This document shows, one piece after another, positions 1 through 9,114 of a DNA stretch of 64,000 nucleotides (its first letter is position 1; each line of letters starts with the position of its first letter). Source of the DNA: Bosea sp. OAE506. GTDB taxonomy: Bacteria; Pseudomonadota; Alphaproteobacteria; Rhizobiales; Beijerinckiaceae. The stretch is from the NCBI RefSeq assembly GCF_040546595.1, contig NZ_JBEPOB010000001.1:131501-195500 (forward strand), given 5' to 3'. A program made the position numbers and the translations under genes. Below the pieces are notes generated by a model. It searched no databases and was not told the DNA's origin. It saw only the letters and a list, made by a program, of their open reading frames with translations.

Positions 1-986
1 CCGCCCTGCAGAAACGAGCCGAGGAGCTGCTAGTGGACAAGCTCACCGGGCGCGGCGAACTGAGTGCCAATCTGCTAGCACGCCGCCTCCACCAGCTCTG
101 GCTGCAAGTCGACGCTTTTTCTCGGTCGGCCGATCTGGCGCAACTCGATAAGGTGCGTGGGCAGATCAACTTCATTGGTGATCTGGACCAGCGTTACTCC
201 TGGATCGGTGTCACCAATGTCGACGGCAGGGTCCTGGCGTCAACGCGCGGCATGCTGGAAGGCGCGAGTGTAGCCCAGCGGCCTTGGTTCCGGCGAGGCC
301 TGACCGGGCCGACGGCGGTTGATGTTCACGAGGCTCAGCTGCTGGCGCAACTCCTGCCTCAGCAATCTGAGCCCCCCCGGTTCATCGATCTCGCCGCCCC
401 CATTCGACAGGCAGACGGTGCCACTCTTGGCGTACTAGGAGCCCACCTCGATTGGCGCTGGGTGGTGGCCAACCTCGCCAGCATGCAGGCCCCGGGGATC
501 GACGTTTTGCTCTTGTCACGCGAGCGCACCGTGCTCTATGGCCCAGCGGACCTGATCAACAAGCCTCTGGCGGTGGGCTCGGCTCTCTCTGCGAACCGGG
601 CCACATCGATCGTGCTCGACGAGCGCTGGCCGGACGGCAAAGACTACATCACCGTGGTCATTCCTGCGGTGGGTCACGACAATCTGCCAAGCTTCGGGTG
701 GTCTCTGCTCATCCGGCAAGAGACGGGTAGTGCGCTCGGGCCGACGCGCGAGCTGGTGCGGACCTTCTGGAGTATGTTGGGGGCAGGCGCGTTGGTCGCC
801 CTGGCATTGCTCATCCTGGGCGCGCAATGGGTCACCACTCCGCTACGCCGATTAGCTTCCTCGGCGGAGTTAATCGTCATTGACGCCGACGCCCCCGCTC
901 CTCACGTCGAGACCCGCTACGATGAGGCGGCGCGCTTATCCGACGCCTTGGTCAAGCTTCAGAACGTCGGCCGAAGACCCTCGTGA
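1..986 (+). CDS. Cache-domain membrane sensor, 5' end outside window, no output domain
   Basis: The frame is already open at base 3, so the start lies upstream; a GTG at 33 is probably internal. About 240 residues form an extracytoplasmic Cache-like sensor (a segment around YSWIGVTNVDGRVLAST resembles dCache proteins). One membrane helix follows (FWSMLGAGALVALALLILGA) and then a short HAMP-like linker starting TTPLRRLASS. The protein stops after the linker, where a kinase or GGDEF domain would be expected. It may be a stand-alone sensor for the hybrid kinase 300 bases downstream, or a gene that lost its output module; no GGDEF or kinase coding is visible in the other frames before the kinase gene. 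The N-terminal helix is presumably off the edge. Confidence 0.7.
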   Translation, partial: ALQKRAEELLVDKLTGRGELSANLLARRLHQLWLQVDAFSRSADLAQLDKVRGQINFIGDLDQRYSWIGVTNVDGRVLASTRGMLEGASVAQRPWFRRGLTGPTAVDVHEAQLLAQLLPQQSEPPRFIDLAAPIRQADGATLGVLGAHLDWRWVVANLASMQAPGIDVLLLSRERTVLYGPADLINKPLAVGSALSANRATSIVLDERWPDGKDYITVVIPAVGHDNLPSFGWSLLIRQETGSALGPTRELVRTFWSMLGAGALVALALLILGAQWVTTPLRRLASSAELIVIDADAPAPHVETRYDEAARLSDALVKLQNVGRRPS

Positions 987-1282
987 CCCCGGCAAAGACC
1001 TATTGTCGGCGCATTGTGATCTTGCGCCAACCGCTGCCGCACGCCTGATGTGTGAAAGCAGACAGTGCAAACGTCGTTACCTTTGTCCGCGACGGCTCTC
1101 CTACAGACTTGGCCTTCCGGGCCCGCAAAATCAGCTCAGGCCCAGCGGCAGCGCCCGTCAGTGCGGGCTGTAGGTCAAATGCCATAGCTCGCGTTGGTTG
1201 GGGTCACTATGATGCGACTCAGGATCAAACAAGGCTCTCGTTTTCGCGCCGCGCACCATCGCTTGCAGAAGGCTCGACGAAG

Positions 1283-3922
1283 ATGGCTAGGGAAAATAGT
1301 CGAATGACAATGTTCGGGCGGGAAGCGAAAACAGGAAACTCAGAACCGCTTGATCCTCTTCCTCTTGGCCGCTCGTTCCTCGGCGTCACTGAATTTGCTC
1401 CGTCTGCAACCATCGTCGTCCGAGGTCCTGATCAAGTCGTGGAGTGCGTCAATTCCCGACACAGACAGCTCTTCAACAGCACCGATTGGCTCGGAAGTCC
1501 GCTGCGTGACGTTTCCCCTTCGTCGCAATCCACCGTGACGGACACGATCAACGCTGTGATGACTTCCGGCGTGGTCACCGAATCTACAGATGTCGAAACG
1601 GTTATTGAAGCGGACGACACCCAGGCGGTGCGCTACCTACGCTTCGTATGCGGGCCGATGAATGACGATCCCGATCGCCCTCCCGCCGTCATCTGCCAGG
1701 GGTTCGATGTCACTGCATCTCATCACGCGGAGCTGCGACGCGCAGTCCTGGCCGCGCTGGGAGAAAAGATGCGCGAGGTTGAAGACGCGGATGAGCTGGC
1801 TTTCGCAGCGGCAGAGATTTTGGGCAAGGCGCTCCATGTTGGCCGCGCCGGCTATGGCACCATCGACGTGGCGCGGGAGACGATCCACATCGAAAGAGAC
1901 TGGACGATGCCGGGAGTCGTTAGTTTAGCAGGGACGCTCCGTTTCCGGGACTATGGCAGTTACATCGACGACCTGAAGATGGGCCGGACCGTCGTGTTCG
2001 ATGATGCGCAGTGTGACCCCAGAACGGTCGACAATGCAGACGCTCTCGAGGCAATCCAAGCGCGGTCCGTCGTCAATATGCCGGTCACGGAACTGGGTGG
2101 TTTCGTCGCGCTATTATACTTGAATCATTTTGAAGCGCGGCACTGGACGAAAAACGAACTAGCACTGATCGGTGAAGTCGCGGCCCTGACCCGGAACGCG
2201 GTCGCGCGACGGCGTGCGGAGGAGGCCGTGCGCTGCAACGAAGCAAGACTTCGATTTCTCGACGCGCTTGGCAAGGCAACTGCGGCGAGCACGCAGGCCG
2301 AGGAAATCATGGCCGAGACGACACGCGCCCTTGGTGAGCACCTCAATGTCTCTGTCTGCGCCTATGCGGACATGGACGAAGATCAAAACGGTTTTACCAT
2401 TCGCGGGGATTGGAGTGCAGCAGTCTCGCCCAGCATCGTGGGCCATTACAAGCTCGCAGACTTTGGCAAACTTGCCGTCGCCAACCTTGGCGCCGGGCAG
2501 CCTTTGGTCCTGCACGACATTCGGGCAGAGTTAGAGCCGGCCGAAGCGGCGACATTCCTGAACATTGGCCTTGCCGCCACCATTTGCATGCCGCTGGTCA
2601 AGCGCGGCCTGCTAACCGCCTTGATGGCCATTCACAATGCGAGGCCACGGCGGTGGACCGACGACGATCTTGCCTTGTTGACCGAAGTCACGGAACGTTG
2701 CTGGGCTCACATCGAGCGCGTCCGTTCCGAGGCGTCCGTTCGTGAGGGAGAGAAGCGTTTCAGGGAAGAGCTGGAGGCGAAGGTCGCTGAGCGGACGCAG
2801 GCACTGCAGCAAGTCCAGAAAATGGAGGCGGTTGGGAACCTCACGGGGGGCATCGCCCACGATTTCAACAATCTTCTGATGGCGGTGATCGGTAGCCTGG
2901 AGCTGCTCCGCAAACGGATGCCTGCGGATCAGGCTCTCCTGAGACTTCTGGATAATGCGATGGAAGGGGCTAAGCGAGGCAGCTCATTAACTCAGAGAAT
3001 GCTCGCCTTCGCGCGTCGGCAAGAGCTGAGGACCGAGCGAACGGATGCGGTCAAACTGGTTCAGGGCATGCAGGACTTAATCCAGCGTTCTCTCGGGCCA
3101 ATGGTCAATCTTCGGGTCCGCCTCCCAAAGAGCCTCCCGGCTATCGAGGTGGACGGCAACCAACTAGAGGCAGCTCTTCTGAATCTGGCGGTGAATGCTC
3201 GCGATGCGATGCCGGACGGCGGGACAATCATTATCGAAGCGAAGCAAGTCCAAGATCGAGAAAGCGGTCAACAACGCGTCTGCCTGTCGGTCAGCGACGA
3301 TGGCGAAGGGATGGACGAAGGAACGCTTGCACGCGCGACCGAACCATTCTTCACGACCAAAGGCGTCGGCAAAGGCACCGGTCTTGGACTGTCTATGGTC
3401 TACGGATTCGCGGAGCAATCCGGTGGTCGCTTCTCGTTGACAAGCGAGGTAGGCCGGGGAACGACCGCGGAGATCATTCTGCCCATCTCAGAAAGCGGCA
3501 GCGATGTTGTCCCGGTTTTGCCGACGGACGAGCATAAGCAAGTCGGACTTGAAGGTCGTCGGCTTACGATCTTGGCCGTGGATGATGATGCGCTGGTCTT
3601 GATGAACACAGGCGACCTCCTGGAAGACCTCGGTCATGACGTGGTTCTCGCTCACTCGGGAAGGGAAGCGCTTGATCAGCTCTCGCAGCGGCGGTTCGAC
3701 CTCGTCATCACCGACCATGCGATGCCGCAGATGACCGGTGCCCAATTGATTTCGGAGATCGAGGCTCGCTCACCGGAGCTGCCAGTCATCCTGGCAACCG
3801 GCTACGCCGAATTGCCGTCAGGGTTAGAGATGCGCGACGTATTCCGGCTGTCTAAACCGTTCGCACAGCAGGACTTGGTCCGGGCGATCGCGGCGGTGGT
3901 CACCAACGCCGCGATCAATTAG
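1283..3922 (+). CDS. Hybrid histidine kinase (PAS-GAF-GAF-HisKA-HATPase-REC)
   Basis: Cytoplasmic sensor kinase of about 879 residues with no membrane helix. From the chosen start: a PAS-like segment (about 25-140), two GAF domains (about 155-315 and 320-480), a dimerisation/phosphoacceptor helix with GGIAHDFNNLL (phospho-His at about 526), an ATPase with N-box NLAVNARDAMPDGG and G-boxes DDGEGMDEG and GKGTGLGLSMVYG, and a receiver domain with acidic triad start VDDD, phospho-Asp in TDHAMP (about 811) and conserved Lys in SKPF. The ATG at 1283 was chosen because AGAAGG lies 10 bases upstream; the frame stays open to 1052 but that part does not look like a domain. Signal and partner are unknown. 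The Cache protein just upstream could feed it. Confidence 0.9.
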   Translation: MARENSRMTMFGREAKTGNSEPLDPLPLGRSFLGVTEFAPSATIVVRGPDQVVECVNSRHRQLFNSTDWLGSPLRDVSPSSQSTVTDTINAVMTSGVVTESTDVETVIEADDTQAVRYLRFVCGPMNDDPDRPPAVICQGFDVTASHHAELRRAVLAALGEKMREVEDADELAFAAAEILGKALHVGRAGYGTIDVARETIHIERDWTMPGVVSLAGTLRFRDYGSYIDDLKMGRTVVFDDAQCDPRTVDNADALEAIQARSVVNMPVTELGGFVALLYLNHFEARHWTKNELALIGEVAALTRNAVARRRAEEAVRCNEARLRFLDALGKATAASTQAEEIMAETTRALGEHLNVSVCAYADMDEDQNGFTIRGDWSAAVSPSIVGHYKLADFGKLAVANLGAGQPLVLHDIRAELEPAEAATFLNIGLAATICMPLVKRGLLTALMAIHNARPRRWTDDDLALLTEVTERCWAHIERVRSEASVREGEKRFREELEAKVAERTQALQQVQKMEAVGNLTGGIAHDFNNLLMAVIGSLELLRKRMPADQALLRLLDNAMEGAKRGSSLTQRMLAFARRQELRTERTDAVKLVQGMQDLIQRSLGPMVNLRVRLPKSLPAIEVDGNQLEAALLNLAVNARDAMPDGGTIIIEAKQVQDRESGQQRVCLSVSDDGEGMDEGTLARATEPFFTTKGVGKGTGLGLSMVYGFAEQSGGRFSLTSEVGRGTTAEIILPISESGSDVVPVLPTDEHKQVGLEGRRLTILAVDDDALVLMNTGDLLEDLGHDVVLAHSGREALDQLSQRRFDLVITDHAMPQMTGAQLISEIEARSPELPVILATGYAELPSGLEMRDVFRLSKPFAQQDLVRAIAAVVTNAAIN

Positions 3923-4150
3923 TACAAATGCTGACACGTGAAGGAGGCGCTCCTCAGTGAGCTTTCTCTGGGGATAGAGCCAGGCTGGCGGCGAGACGCC
4001 TCCTTGTCGAGGTCATTAAGCAACGAGCCAAGCTTTGCATCGCTTGCACTGCAGGGCTGCCGGAGACCAGACACTGCCTGACGGATCTCGTTTTGATAGT
4101 TTCTGATCCCGAGCTGAACGGCAACACCGATGTTGAGCCACAGGACGACA

Positions 4151-4608
4151 TCAAGCGGGTGACTGAATGCGACCGAGAGCTGCGACCGAATGAGTACGAT
4201 CAGAACGCGCCGCGATCAGTTGATCGACATTCTCCAGAAACATCTTCAGGACCGGCGACGGGTTGTCGGCCTGGTAGCCAGCGGCGATCTCGATGACGGG
4301 AGCGTTGCCAATGAGAGGTCGGCTGATAAGCGAAGCGGGCAGCAGCCGCTCGACATAGGCCGGCAGCAGCGTGACGCCGCCAGTTGAGGCGACCAGCGAG
4401 ATGCCGGTTGCGAAGCTGTCGAGGAAGCGGGTGGGTGAGACCGCGATGTTGCGCTCGCTTAGATAGCGCCCGACAATGCCGCGCAGGACATGCGGAGTGT
4501 CCGTGTAGCCGATGAACTGCTGTGGGTCGATCTCGCGCGGATCGATCTCGCTACGCCCTGCCAGAGGATGGTCGACCGGCAGGATCACCACAATGGGCTC
4601 GTAGCCGA
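4151..4608 (-). pseudogene. LysR-type regulator, C-terminal effector domain only (IS-interrupted)
   Basis: Reading the minus strand from 4608 gives the second half of a LysR substrate-binding domain (IGYEPIVVILPVDHPLAG, then FATGISLVASTGGVTLLPAY, the usual G-x-G-[VI]-x-[LF]-LP block). The N-terminal part is absent because an IS3-family element ends at 4608. On the far side of the element, the minus strand at 5925-5876 reads CFTDEGLQFR, which joins sensibly to IGYEP, so the IS inserted inside this gene. No winged-helix DNA-binding domain was found beyond that, so the gene had either decayed or was truncated further. Non-functional. Confidence 0.75.
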
Positions 4609-4671
4609 TGACCTGCCACTGAGTTTTTCCTCCACGCGGAGTTAGAGTCCGGCCCTGATGAGGACGGACTG

Positions 4672-4938
4672 ATGAAGCGAGCAAGATTCACGGAAGAGCA
4701 GATCATTGCGGTGCTGAAGGAGCACGAGGCCGGGGCGAAGACCGCCGACCTCGCCCGCAAGCACGGCGTCTCGGAGGCGACCATTTACAATTGGAAGGCC
4801 AAGTTCGGCGGCATGGATGTCTCCGAGGCCAAGCGGCTGAAGCAACTCGAAGACGAGAACGCCAAGCTGAAGAAGCTCCTGGCCGAGCAGATGCTGGATG
4901 CGGCAGCGATGCGGGAGCTCCTTTCAAAAAAATGGTAG
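4672..4938 (+). CDS. IS3-family transposase OrfA
   Basis: 88 residues: a helix-turn-helix (FTEEQIIAVLKEHEAGAKTADLARKHGVSEATIYNWK) followed by a leucine-zipper coiled coil (KRLKQLEDENAKLKKLLAEQ), the standard IS3 OrfA layout. The reading frame ends in LLSKKW just past an A7 run (4926-4932), where ribosomes would slip -1 to make the OrfAB transposase. Confidence 0.9.
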   Translation: MKRARFTEEQIIAVLKEHEAGAKTADLARKHGVSEATIYNWKAKFGGMDVSEAKRLKQLEDENAKLKKLLAEQMLDAAAMRELLSKKW

Positions 4939-5857
4939 GGCCCGCCGTGCAGCGCGACGCCGTCGCGCATCTGCAGGCCGTAATGGGCCTGTCGGAACGT
5001 CGGGCCTGCAGTATCGTCGGAGCGGACCGGAAGATGGTCCGCTACCAATCCCGCCGCCCGCCGGATGCGGAGCTTCGCACCCGGTTGCGGGAGCTTGCCA
5101 ATGAGCGACGCCGGTTTGGCTATCGACGGCTATTCATCCTGCTCAGGCGGGAGGGCGAACCGTCGGGCATCAACCGCATCCATCGGCTCTATCGCGAAGA
5201 GGGCCTATCCGTGCGCAAGCGGAGAGCCCGCCGCAAGGCCGTAGGAGCACGGGCGCCGATCCTGGTAGAGGTGAAGCCGAATGCGCGCTGGTCGACCGAC
5301 TTCGTCCACGACCAATTCGCCAACGGCCGACGCTTCCGGATAATAACATCGTCGACGACGTCACCAAGCAGTTCCTGGGCGCGATCCCGGACACCTCGAT
5401 CTCGGGCCGGCGCGTGGCGCGTGAGCTGACGGCGATCATCGAACGGCACGGCAAGCCGGGCATGATCGTCAGCGATCACGGCACGGAGTTCACCTGCAAC
5501 GCAATGCTCGCCTGGTGCCGCGACAACGGCGTGGACTGGCACTTCATCGCGCCGGGCAAGCCCATGCAGAACGGCTTCGTGGAGAGCTTCAACGGCCGCA
5601 TGCGCGACGAGCTTCTCAACGAGACACTGTTTTTCGATCTTGATGACGCCCGCGCCAAGATCGCGGCATGGATCGCTGACTTCAACACCGCGCGCCCACA
5701 CTCGGCGCTCGGATACCTCACGCCAGCGGCCTATGCCGCCAACTTCACCGCAACGGACGATCGGCTGCGCAACCCCGACCAGCTCCGCCGATCGCCCGTT
5801 GCTAGCCCGACGCCACACGGCGTAAAACCGGCTGAGGCTCTAATCGCCGCTGGATGA
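4932..5857 (+). pseudogene. IS3-family transposase OrfB, frameshifted
   Basis: Integrase-type catalytic subunit. First part (from ATG 4932) reads AVMGLSERRACSIVGADRK and ARWSTDFVHDQF, containing the first catalytic Asp. At about 5340-5350 the frame is lost; the other half continues as NIVDDVTKQFLGAIPDTSIS, then IVSDHGTEF (second Asp) and FVESFNGRMRDELLNE (Glu) up to 5857. The DDE triad is thus present but split between two frames by an indel next to CGGATAATAAC. This is additional to the normal programmed frameshift between orfA and orfB. Confidence 0.85.
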
Positions 5858-5969
5858 CAAACCAGTGGCAGGTCAGCCTGAATTGCAGCCCCTCATCCGT
5901 AAAGCATGCCCGCGGCCTTCCCATAGGGAGGTGATGCGCTCGCGAGTGACGGTCCTGACAACGACGGTA

Positions 5970-5991
5970 CGCAACCGTTTGTTTAACTTTT
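5970..5991 (+). promoter_or_regulatory. Conserved element upstream of the exported CRCL-family gene
   Basis: CGCAACCGTTTGTTTAACTTTT lies 75 bases before the start at 6045. A near copy (CGCAACCATTTGTTCAAGTTTT) sits 77 bases before the paralogous gene at 21161. Same spacing and AT-rich core suggest a shared promoter or operator; the factor is unknown. Confidence 0.5.
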
Positions 5992-6044
5992 GAGGTCTGG
6001 TCTGGTAAATCATCCCACCCTACCTATCGGACTCAGGCTTTGCC

Positions 6045-6464
6045 ATGATGCGTGCGCCAATAGTCCTTGCTGTTATGACAACCGCCTCACTCGTGACGGC
6101 ATCGACGTTCGTGTATGCTGGCGATCCGTTGGCATCATGCGTCTCCGCGCATGATGAGCTACCCCATCGCATCAGGGTCAGCATGTGTCGGTGCCTAACC
6201 GAAAAGGCTGAATCACTCCGTGGCTGGATAGAATGGATGTTTGTTGCGCGGGTTATTCGTCAAGCGAGCGACCTCAATATCTGCACGTCAGCCGCGCTCA
6301 GCAATTCAGCGACGTTGCCGCCGGTTCAGGAGCGCAAGGATGATATCGAAATCAGTCGAGCGGCTGGGGATGTTAAAGAGTCGCTAAGGCTTTCGCCGTC
6401 TTGGCTGATCCCCAGGCCGCGCGACCCGCTGCGCCGTCTACCAGCCGACATTGCCAGCCCATAA
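6045..6464 (+). CDS. Exported hypothetical protein, CRCL family member 1
   Basis: 139 residues with a Sec signal peptide (about 1-26, ending VYA-GD). The mature part has Cys at SCVSAHDELPHRIR and then MCRCL, followed by a WIEW segment, LNICTSAAL and a proline/arginine-rich tail PRPRDPLRRLPADIASP. A protein at 21161-21583 matches it across its whole length (HDELPYRVRTSTCRCLS..LRGWVEWVF.., PHPRDPVRPWPSNVASP), and a third, more distant one is at 25681-26022. Four conserved cysteines and periplasmic location suggest disulfides or metal/thiol chemistry. I do not recognise a characterised family. Confidence 0.75.
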   Translation: MMRAPIVLAVMTTASLVTASTFVYAGDPLASCVSAHDELPHRIRVSMCRCLTEKAESLRGWIEWMFVARVIRQASDLNICTSAALSNSATLPPVQERKDDIEISRAAGDVKESLRLSPSWLIPRPRDPLRRLPADIASP

Positions 6465-6568
6465 AGCTTCTATCTGGCGGCATTCGATGATATCGCACAC
6501 CCGTGCTGCGCGACAATAATTGGCCAGTTAAGTAGCGAAGCGGTTTTATAGGCGGCAGGAGGTATGTT

Positions 6569-7021
6569 TTGGTTCAGCCCATCGATAACCTGATCAAGAT
6601 ATCCGCCGAGGTTGTGGCGGCCTATGTCGGCAACAATAGCGTTACGCCTGCAGACGTCCCGGACATCATCAACAGCGTCTATGCGGCGCTGAAAAAGCTG
6701 GTCTCAGGTCCGGAGATGCTGCCCGCGACAACCCTCGTACCGGCGGTCCCAATCCGTAAATCAGTGACGCCCGAGGCAATTATCTGCCTTGAGAACGGAA
6801 AACGGTACAAGTCGCTGAAGCGACATCTACGCACCGCCTACGGCCTTACGCCCGATCAGTATCGCGCGAAATGGAATCTGCCTCCCGACTATCCCATGGT
6901 AGCGCCTGCACATGCGAAAGTGCGATCCGACGTGGCGATGTCAGTGTGGCAGGAGCGAAAGTCGAGCAAGCTTACAAGCAAGGCAAGCGGTTCGCTAAAT
7001 CGCAGGCCTAGCCAGCCTTAG
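6569..7021 (+). CDS. MucR/Ros-family transcriptional regulator
   Basis: 150 residues. The C-terminal half shows the MucR zinc-finger fold: AIICLENGKRYKSLKRHLRTAYGLTPDQYRAKW followed by NLPPDYPMVAPAHAKVRSD, the family hallmark. Such proteins bind AT-rich DNA and control exopolysaccharide, motility and symbiosis or virulence genes in rhizobia and Brucella. Start is TTG 6569 with CAGGAGGT 6 bases upstream; the ATG at 6564 is out of frame. The second zinc-ligand His usually found four residues after the first (RHLxTH) is Ala here, so metal binding may be altered. The tail ESKLTSKASG-type stretch differs from the usual short C-terminus. Confidence 0.85.
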   Translation: MVQPIDNLIKISAEVVAAYVGNNSVTPADVPDIINSVYAALKKLVSGPEMLPATTLVPAVPIRKSVTPEAIICLENGKRYKSLKRHLRTAYGLTPDQYRAKWNLPPDYPMVAPAHAKVRSDVAMSVWQERKSSKLTSKASGSLNRRPSQP

Positions 7022-7208
7022 CGTCGCCAACCCGCTGTGGCATCGCCCACTGGGTCAGTCGTCGCGAAGGCGTAGGCTCAGTTGACTTGGGGCACACGAC
7101 GCGCCGGCATGGGAGCGAGCTATCGTTACCTTTCAATCACGTGCCACCTCAGCCGGTGGAACGGGACGCTCGTGTATGGCGTTGGCTTCCATCATGAGGA
7201 GCCGTTCA

Positions 7209-7385
7209 ATGACGCAGGTTTTCGCTTCACTGATGTTTGCGGGTTGTGTGGCGACGCTTGCCGTCGTTGGACTGCCAAAGGGGCATGAAGAGCGAGATTG
7301 TCACGGCGCTCGTCGCGGCTCGATAGTCGAAATTACCACCTGCCCGACCATGCCGGAGCAAGTTCGAGTAGAGCCTCTGGGCTAG
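7209..7385 (+). CDS. Small exported hypothetical protein
   Basis: 58 residues from ATG 7209: a hydrophobic signal-like start (MTQVFASLMFAGCVATLAVVGL) and a short mature part with two cysteines (DCHGARRGSIVEITTCP). Other ATGs lie at 7176 and 7194. No homologue recognised; the support is only the signal-like N-terminus. Confidence 0.35.
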   Translation: MTQVFASLMFAGCVATLAVVGLPKGHEERDCHGARRGSIVEITTCPTMPEQVRVEPLG

Positions 7386-7731
7386 AATGCTCGCATGCCG
7401 GCAGGCTGAGATGTACGTGCCTGGTAGTAGTCCGCAATTTGCGATGCTGGGAAACAGCGAAATCAGATCGAGAAACCGCTCGCAGGGTCAACATGCCTTT
7501 TTTGTTATGCAGGCATTCGTTCACCACCGTTGCTGCCGGCCTATTGAAAAGTTAGTGCCGTGCAGATGTTCAACGAAGGTCCAGATTTAATCCGAATATT
7601 GAGAGCGGCTCTAGCAATCCTGGGGCTCGCTATTCTTGCTAGCACACTTTTGCGCGGCGAGCCGCAGTGGTGGGAGTGGCGATGATCCAAACAAATGTTG
7701 TTGGTTGTCGAGATTATGAGGTACGGGAGCA
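7386..7731. other. Intergenic stretch, nothing recognised
   Basis: Several short open frames occur on both strands, but none has a convincing start, signal or domain. GC is lower than in the flanks. Confidence 0.4.
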
Positions 7732-7959
7732 ATGGCTGACGACGAAGTTCAATGGGATTACGCGTTGTCAGGATTTCAGGTGGGTCTTGCCTCTGGGGTC
7801 GTTGCGGTCAGGCTAAATCTGCGGTGTCCAGAGGCAGAGGAAGGAGCACAAGTCATAGTCGCACTTTCGGCCGCAATGGCGGAGACGCTTTCCACTCACT
7901 TGCGGGAAGCAAGCGTGGCTGCCGCTTTGGGGCCGGTGCCAACGCCCGTCCGACAGTAG
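7732..7959 (+). CDS. Small hypothetical protein
   Basis: 75 residues, MADDEVQWDYALSGFQVGL..., followed by an Ala-rich amphipathic stretch (VIVALSAAMAETLSTHLREA). GGGAG precedes the ATG. It ends just before the disrupted Crp/Fnr gene on the other strand. No family recognised. Confidence 0.5.
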   Translation: MADDEVQWDYALSGFQVGLASGVVAVRLNLRCPEAEEGAQVIVALSAAMAETLSTHLREASVAAALGPVPTPVRQ

Positions 7960-7980
7960 CGGGCACCACGCGGCCCCCCC

Positions 7981-8088
7981 TTATCGGGGGCATTTCATCA
8001 AACTGAGATAGGTGCCTTCAAATTCCGCTTCTGCAAGCAACCCTTCCCAATTCAGGATAACGACCGTTTTTCTCTCGTGTCTGACTAG
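7981..8088 (-). pseudogene. Crp/Fnr regulator, C-terminal fragment (piece 3 of 3)
   Basis: Minus strand from the IS481 edge reads LVRHERKTVVILNWEGLLAE and on to YLSLMKCPR and stop at 7981. This is the end of the winged helix; it joins in frame to GLRAKEL at 9115-9118 after removing one CTAG copy. See the fragment at 12641-12917 for the whole gene. Confidence 0.85.
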
Positions 8089-9051
8089 GTGTGTGGTCCC
8101 GGAATGAGGTGGTGCGGGTCGATCTTGAAGATTGATCGGTCTTTGGTCCAGGCCTCACAGATGACCTGGTAGGGTGTTCGCCAGCGCAGAGCCTTCAGGT
8201 GCTTGGCGAAGTTGTAGGTGGCGACGAATGGTCAGAACATGGGCCTTCAGGCTTTGCAGGTCGTCGTAGTGGTAGACCTTGACCGTGGCGTCCTTGATCG
8301 TGCGGTTCATTCGCTCGGCCTGGCCGTTGGTCCAAGGATGGTAAGGCTTGGTAAGCCGGTGCTCGATGTCGTTGTCGGCGCAGACGCGGTCGAAGATATG
8401 ACCGCCGGGAGAGCCGCCAGTTGGGCCATCTCGATACTTGGGTAGGTCGGCGAAGGCCATGCCATTGTCGGTGAGCACGGTGTGGATCTTGTAGGGGAAG
8501 ACCTCGACTACGGTCCGAAGGAAGGCTGAGCCCGCCATCTTACCGGCTTTGTCGTGGAACTCGACATGGGTGAACTTCGAGACTCGATCGATGGCCAGGA
8601 ACATGATCAGCTTGCCATCAGCGTGGCGTAACTCGCAGCTGTCGATGTGGACGTAGCCGATCACGTAGGTCTTGAACCGTTTGCGGTTCGCCTTGGTCTC
8701 GTCGATCGGCAGCCGGGAGATGCCATGGCGCTGGAGGCAGCGATGCAGCGCGCTACGGCTGAGGTTCGGGATGGTGTCCCTCAGGCAGCCGAGCACATCG
8801 TCCAGCGGCAGTAGCGTCTTCTGCCGGAACGCCACGATGACGGCCTCCTCCGCTGGCGTCAGCACCGTGCTCTTCGGCGACTTCGGCCCCATCGGTGCGT
8901 CGGACGTCGTGGTCCGTTTGCGCCACTTGCCCACCGTCTTGGGGTTCAAGCCGTAGCGAGCGGCAAGGGACCGGGTGCTTTCTTTCGACGCTTGGAACTC
9001 GGCTCGAAGACACGGCGTCGTGCGGGCGCTGCCGTGAAGAACGCTTGCCAT
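8085..9051 (-). pseudogene. IS481-family transposase, frameshifted near the 3' end
   Basis: N-terminal helix-turn-helix (LAARYGLNPKTVGKWRKR) and an integrase core with YVHIDSCELRH, VLTDNGMAF and NGQAERMNRTIK as the DDE residues. Near 8225-8235 an extra base shifts the frame; the expected ending (TYNFAKHLKALRWRTPYQ, then VICEAW) continues in another frame to a stop codon formed with the CTAG flank at 8085. The core triad is intact, so the altered tail may or may not abolish activity. Confidence 0.85.
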
Positions 9052-9114
9052 AGGGCATCCTCCTCCTGACGATTCAGGATCGATGATGCACCATCACTCC
9101 TCGGGACTGCACAC
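8089..9114 (-). mobile_element. IS481-family insertion sequence (1026 bp, CTAG target duplication)
   Basis: Terminal inverted repeats GTGTGTGGTCCCGG (8089-8102) and, reversed, GTGTGCAGTCCCGA (ending 9114). The element is flanked by direct repeats CTAG at 8085-8088 and 9115-9118. It carries one transposase gene on the minus strand and inserted into a Crp/Fnr gene read in the same direction. Confidence 0.9.

Larger units (their letters stand above)
4609..5875 (+). mobile_element. IS3-family insertion sequence (about 1267 bp)
   Basis: Ends are marked by an inverted repeat: TGACCTGCCACTG at 4609-4621 and its complement CAGTGGCAGGTCA at 5863-5875. Inside are orfA and orfB in the usual -1 frame relation with a run of seven A at 4926-4932 as slippery site. 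No clean 3-4 bp target duplication is visible. orfB carries an additional frameshift near 5340, so this copy is probably not autonomous. Confidence 0.85.

Noticed and set aside
7974..7990. CCCCC-TTAT-GGGGG hairpin as a terminator
   Set aside because: No T-run follows on either strand, and it overlaps the stop of the disrupted Crp/Fnr gene; too weak to call.
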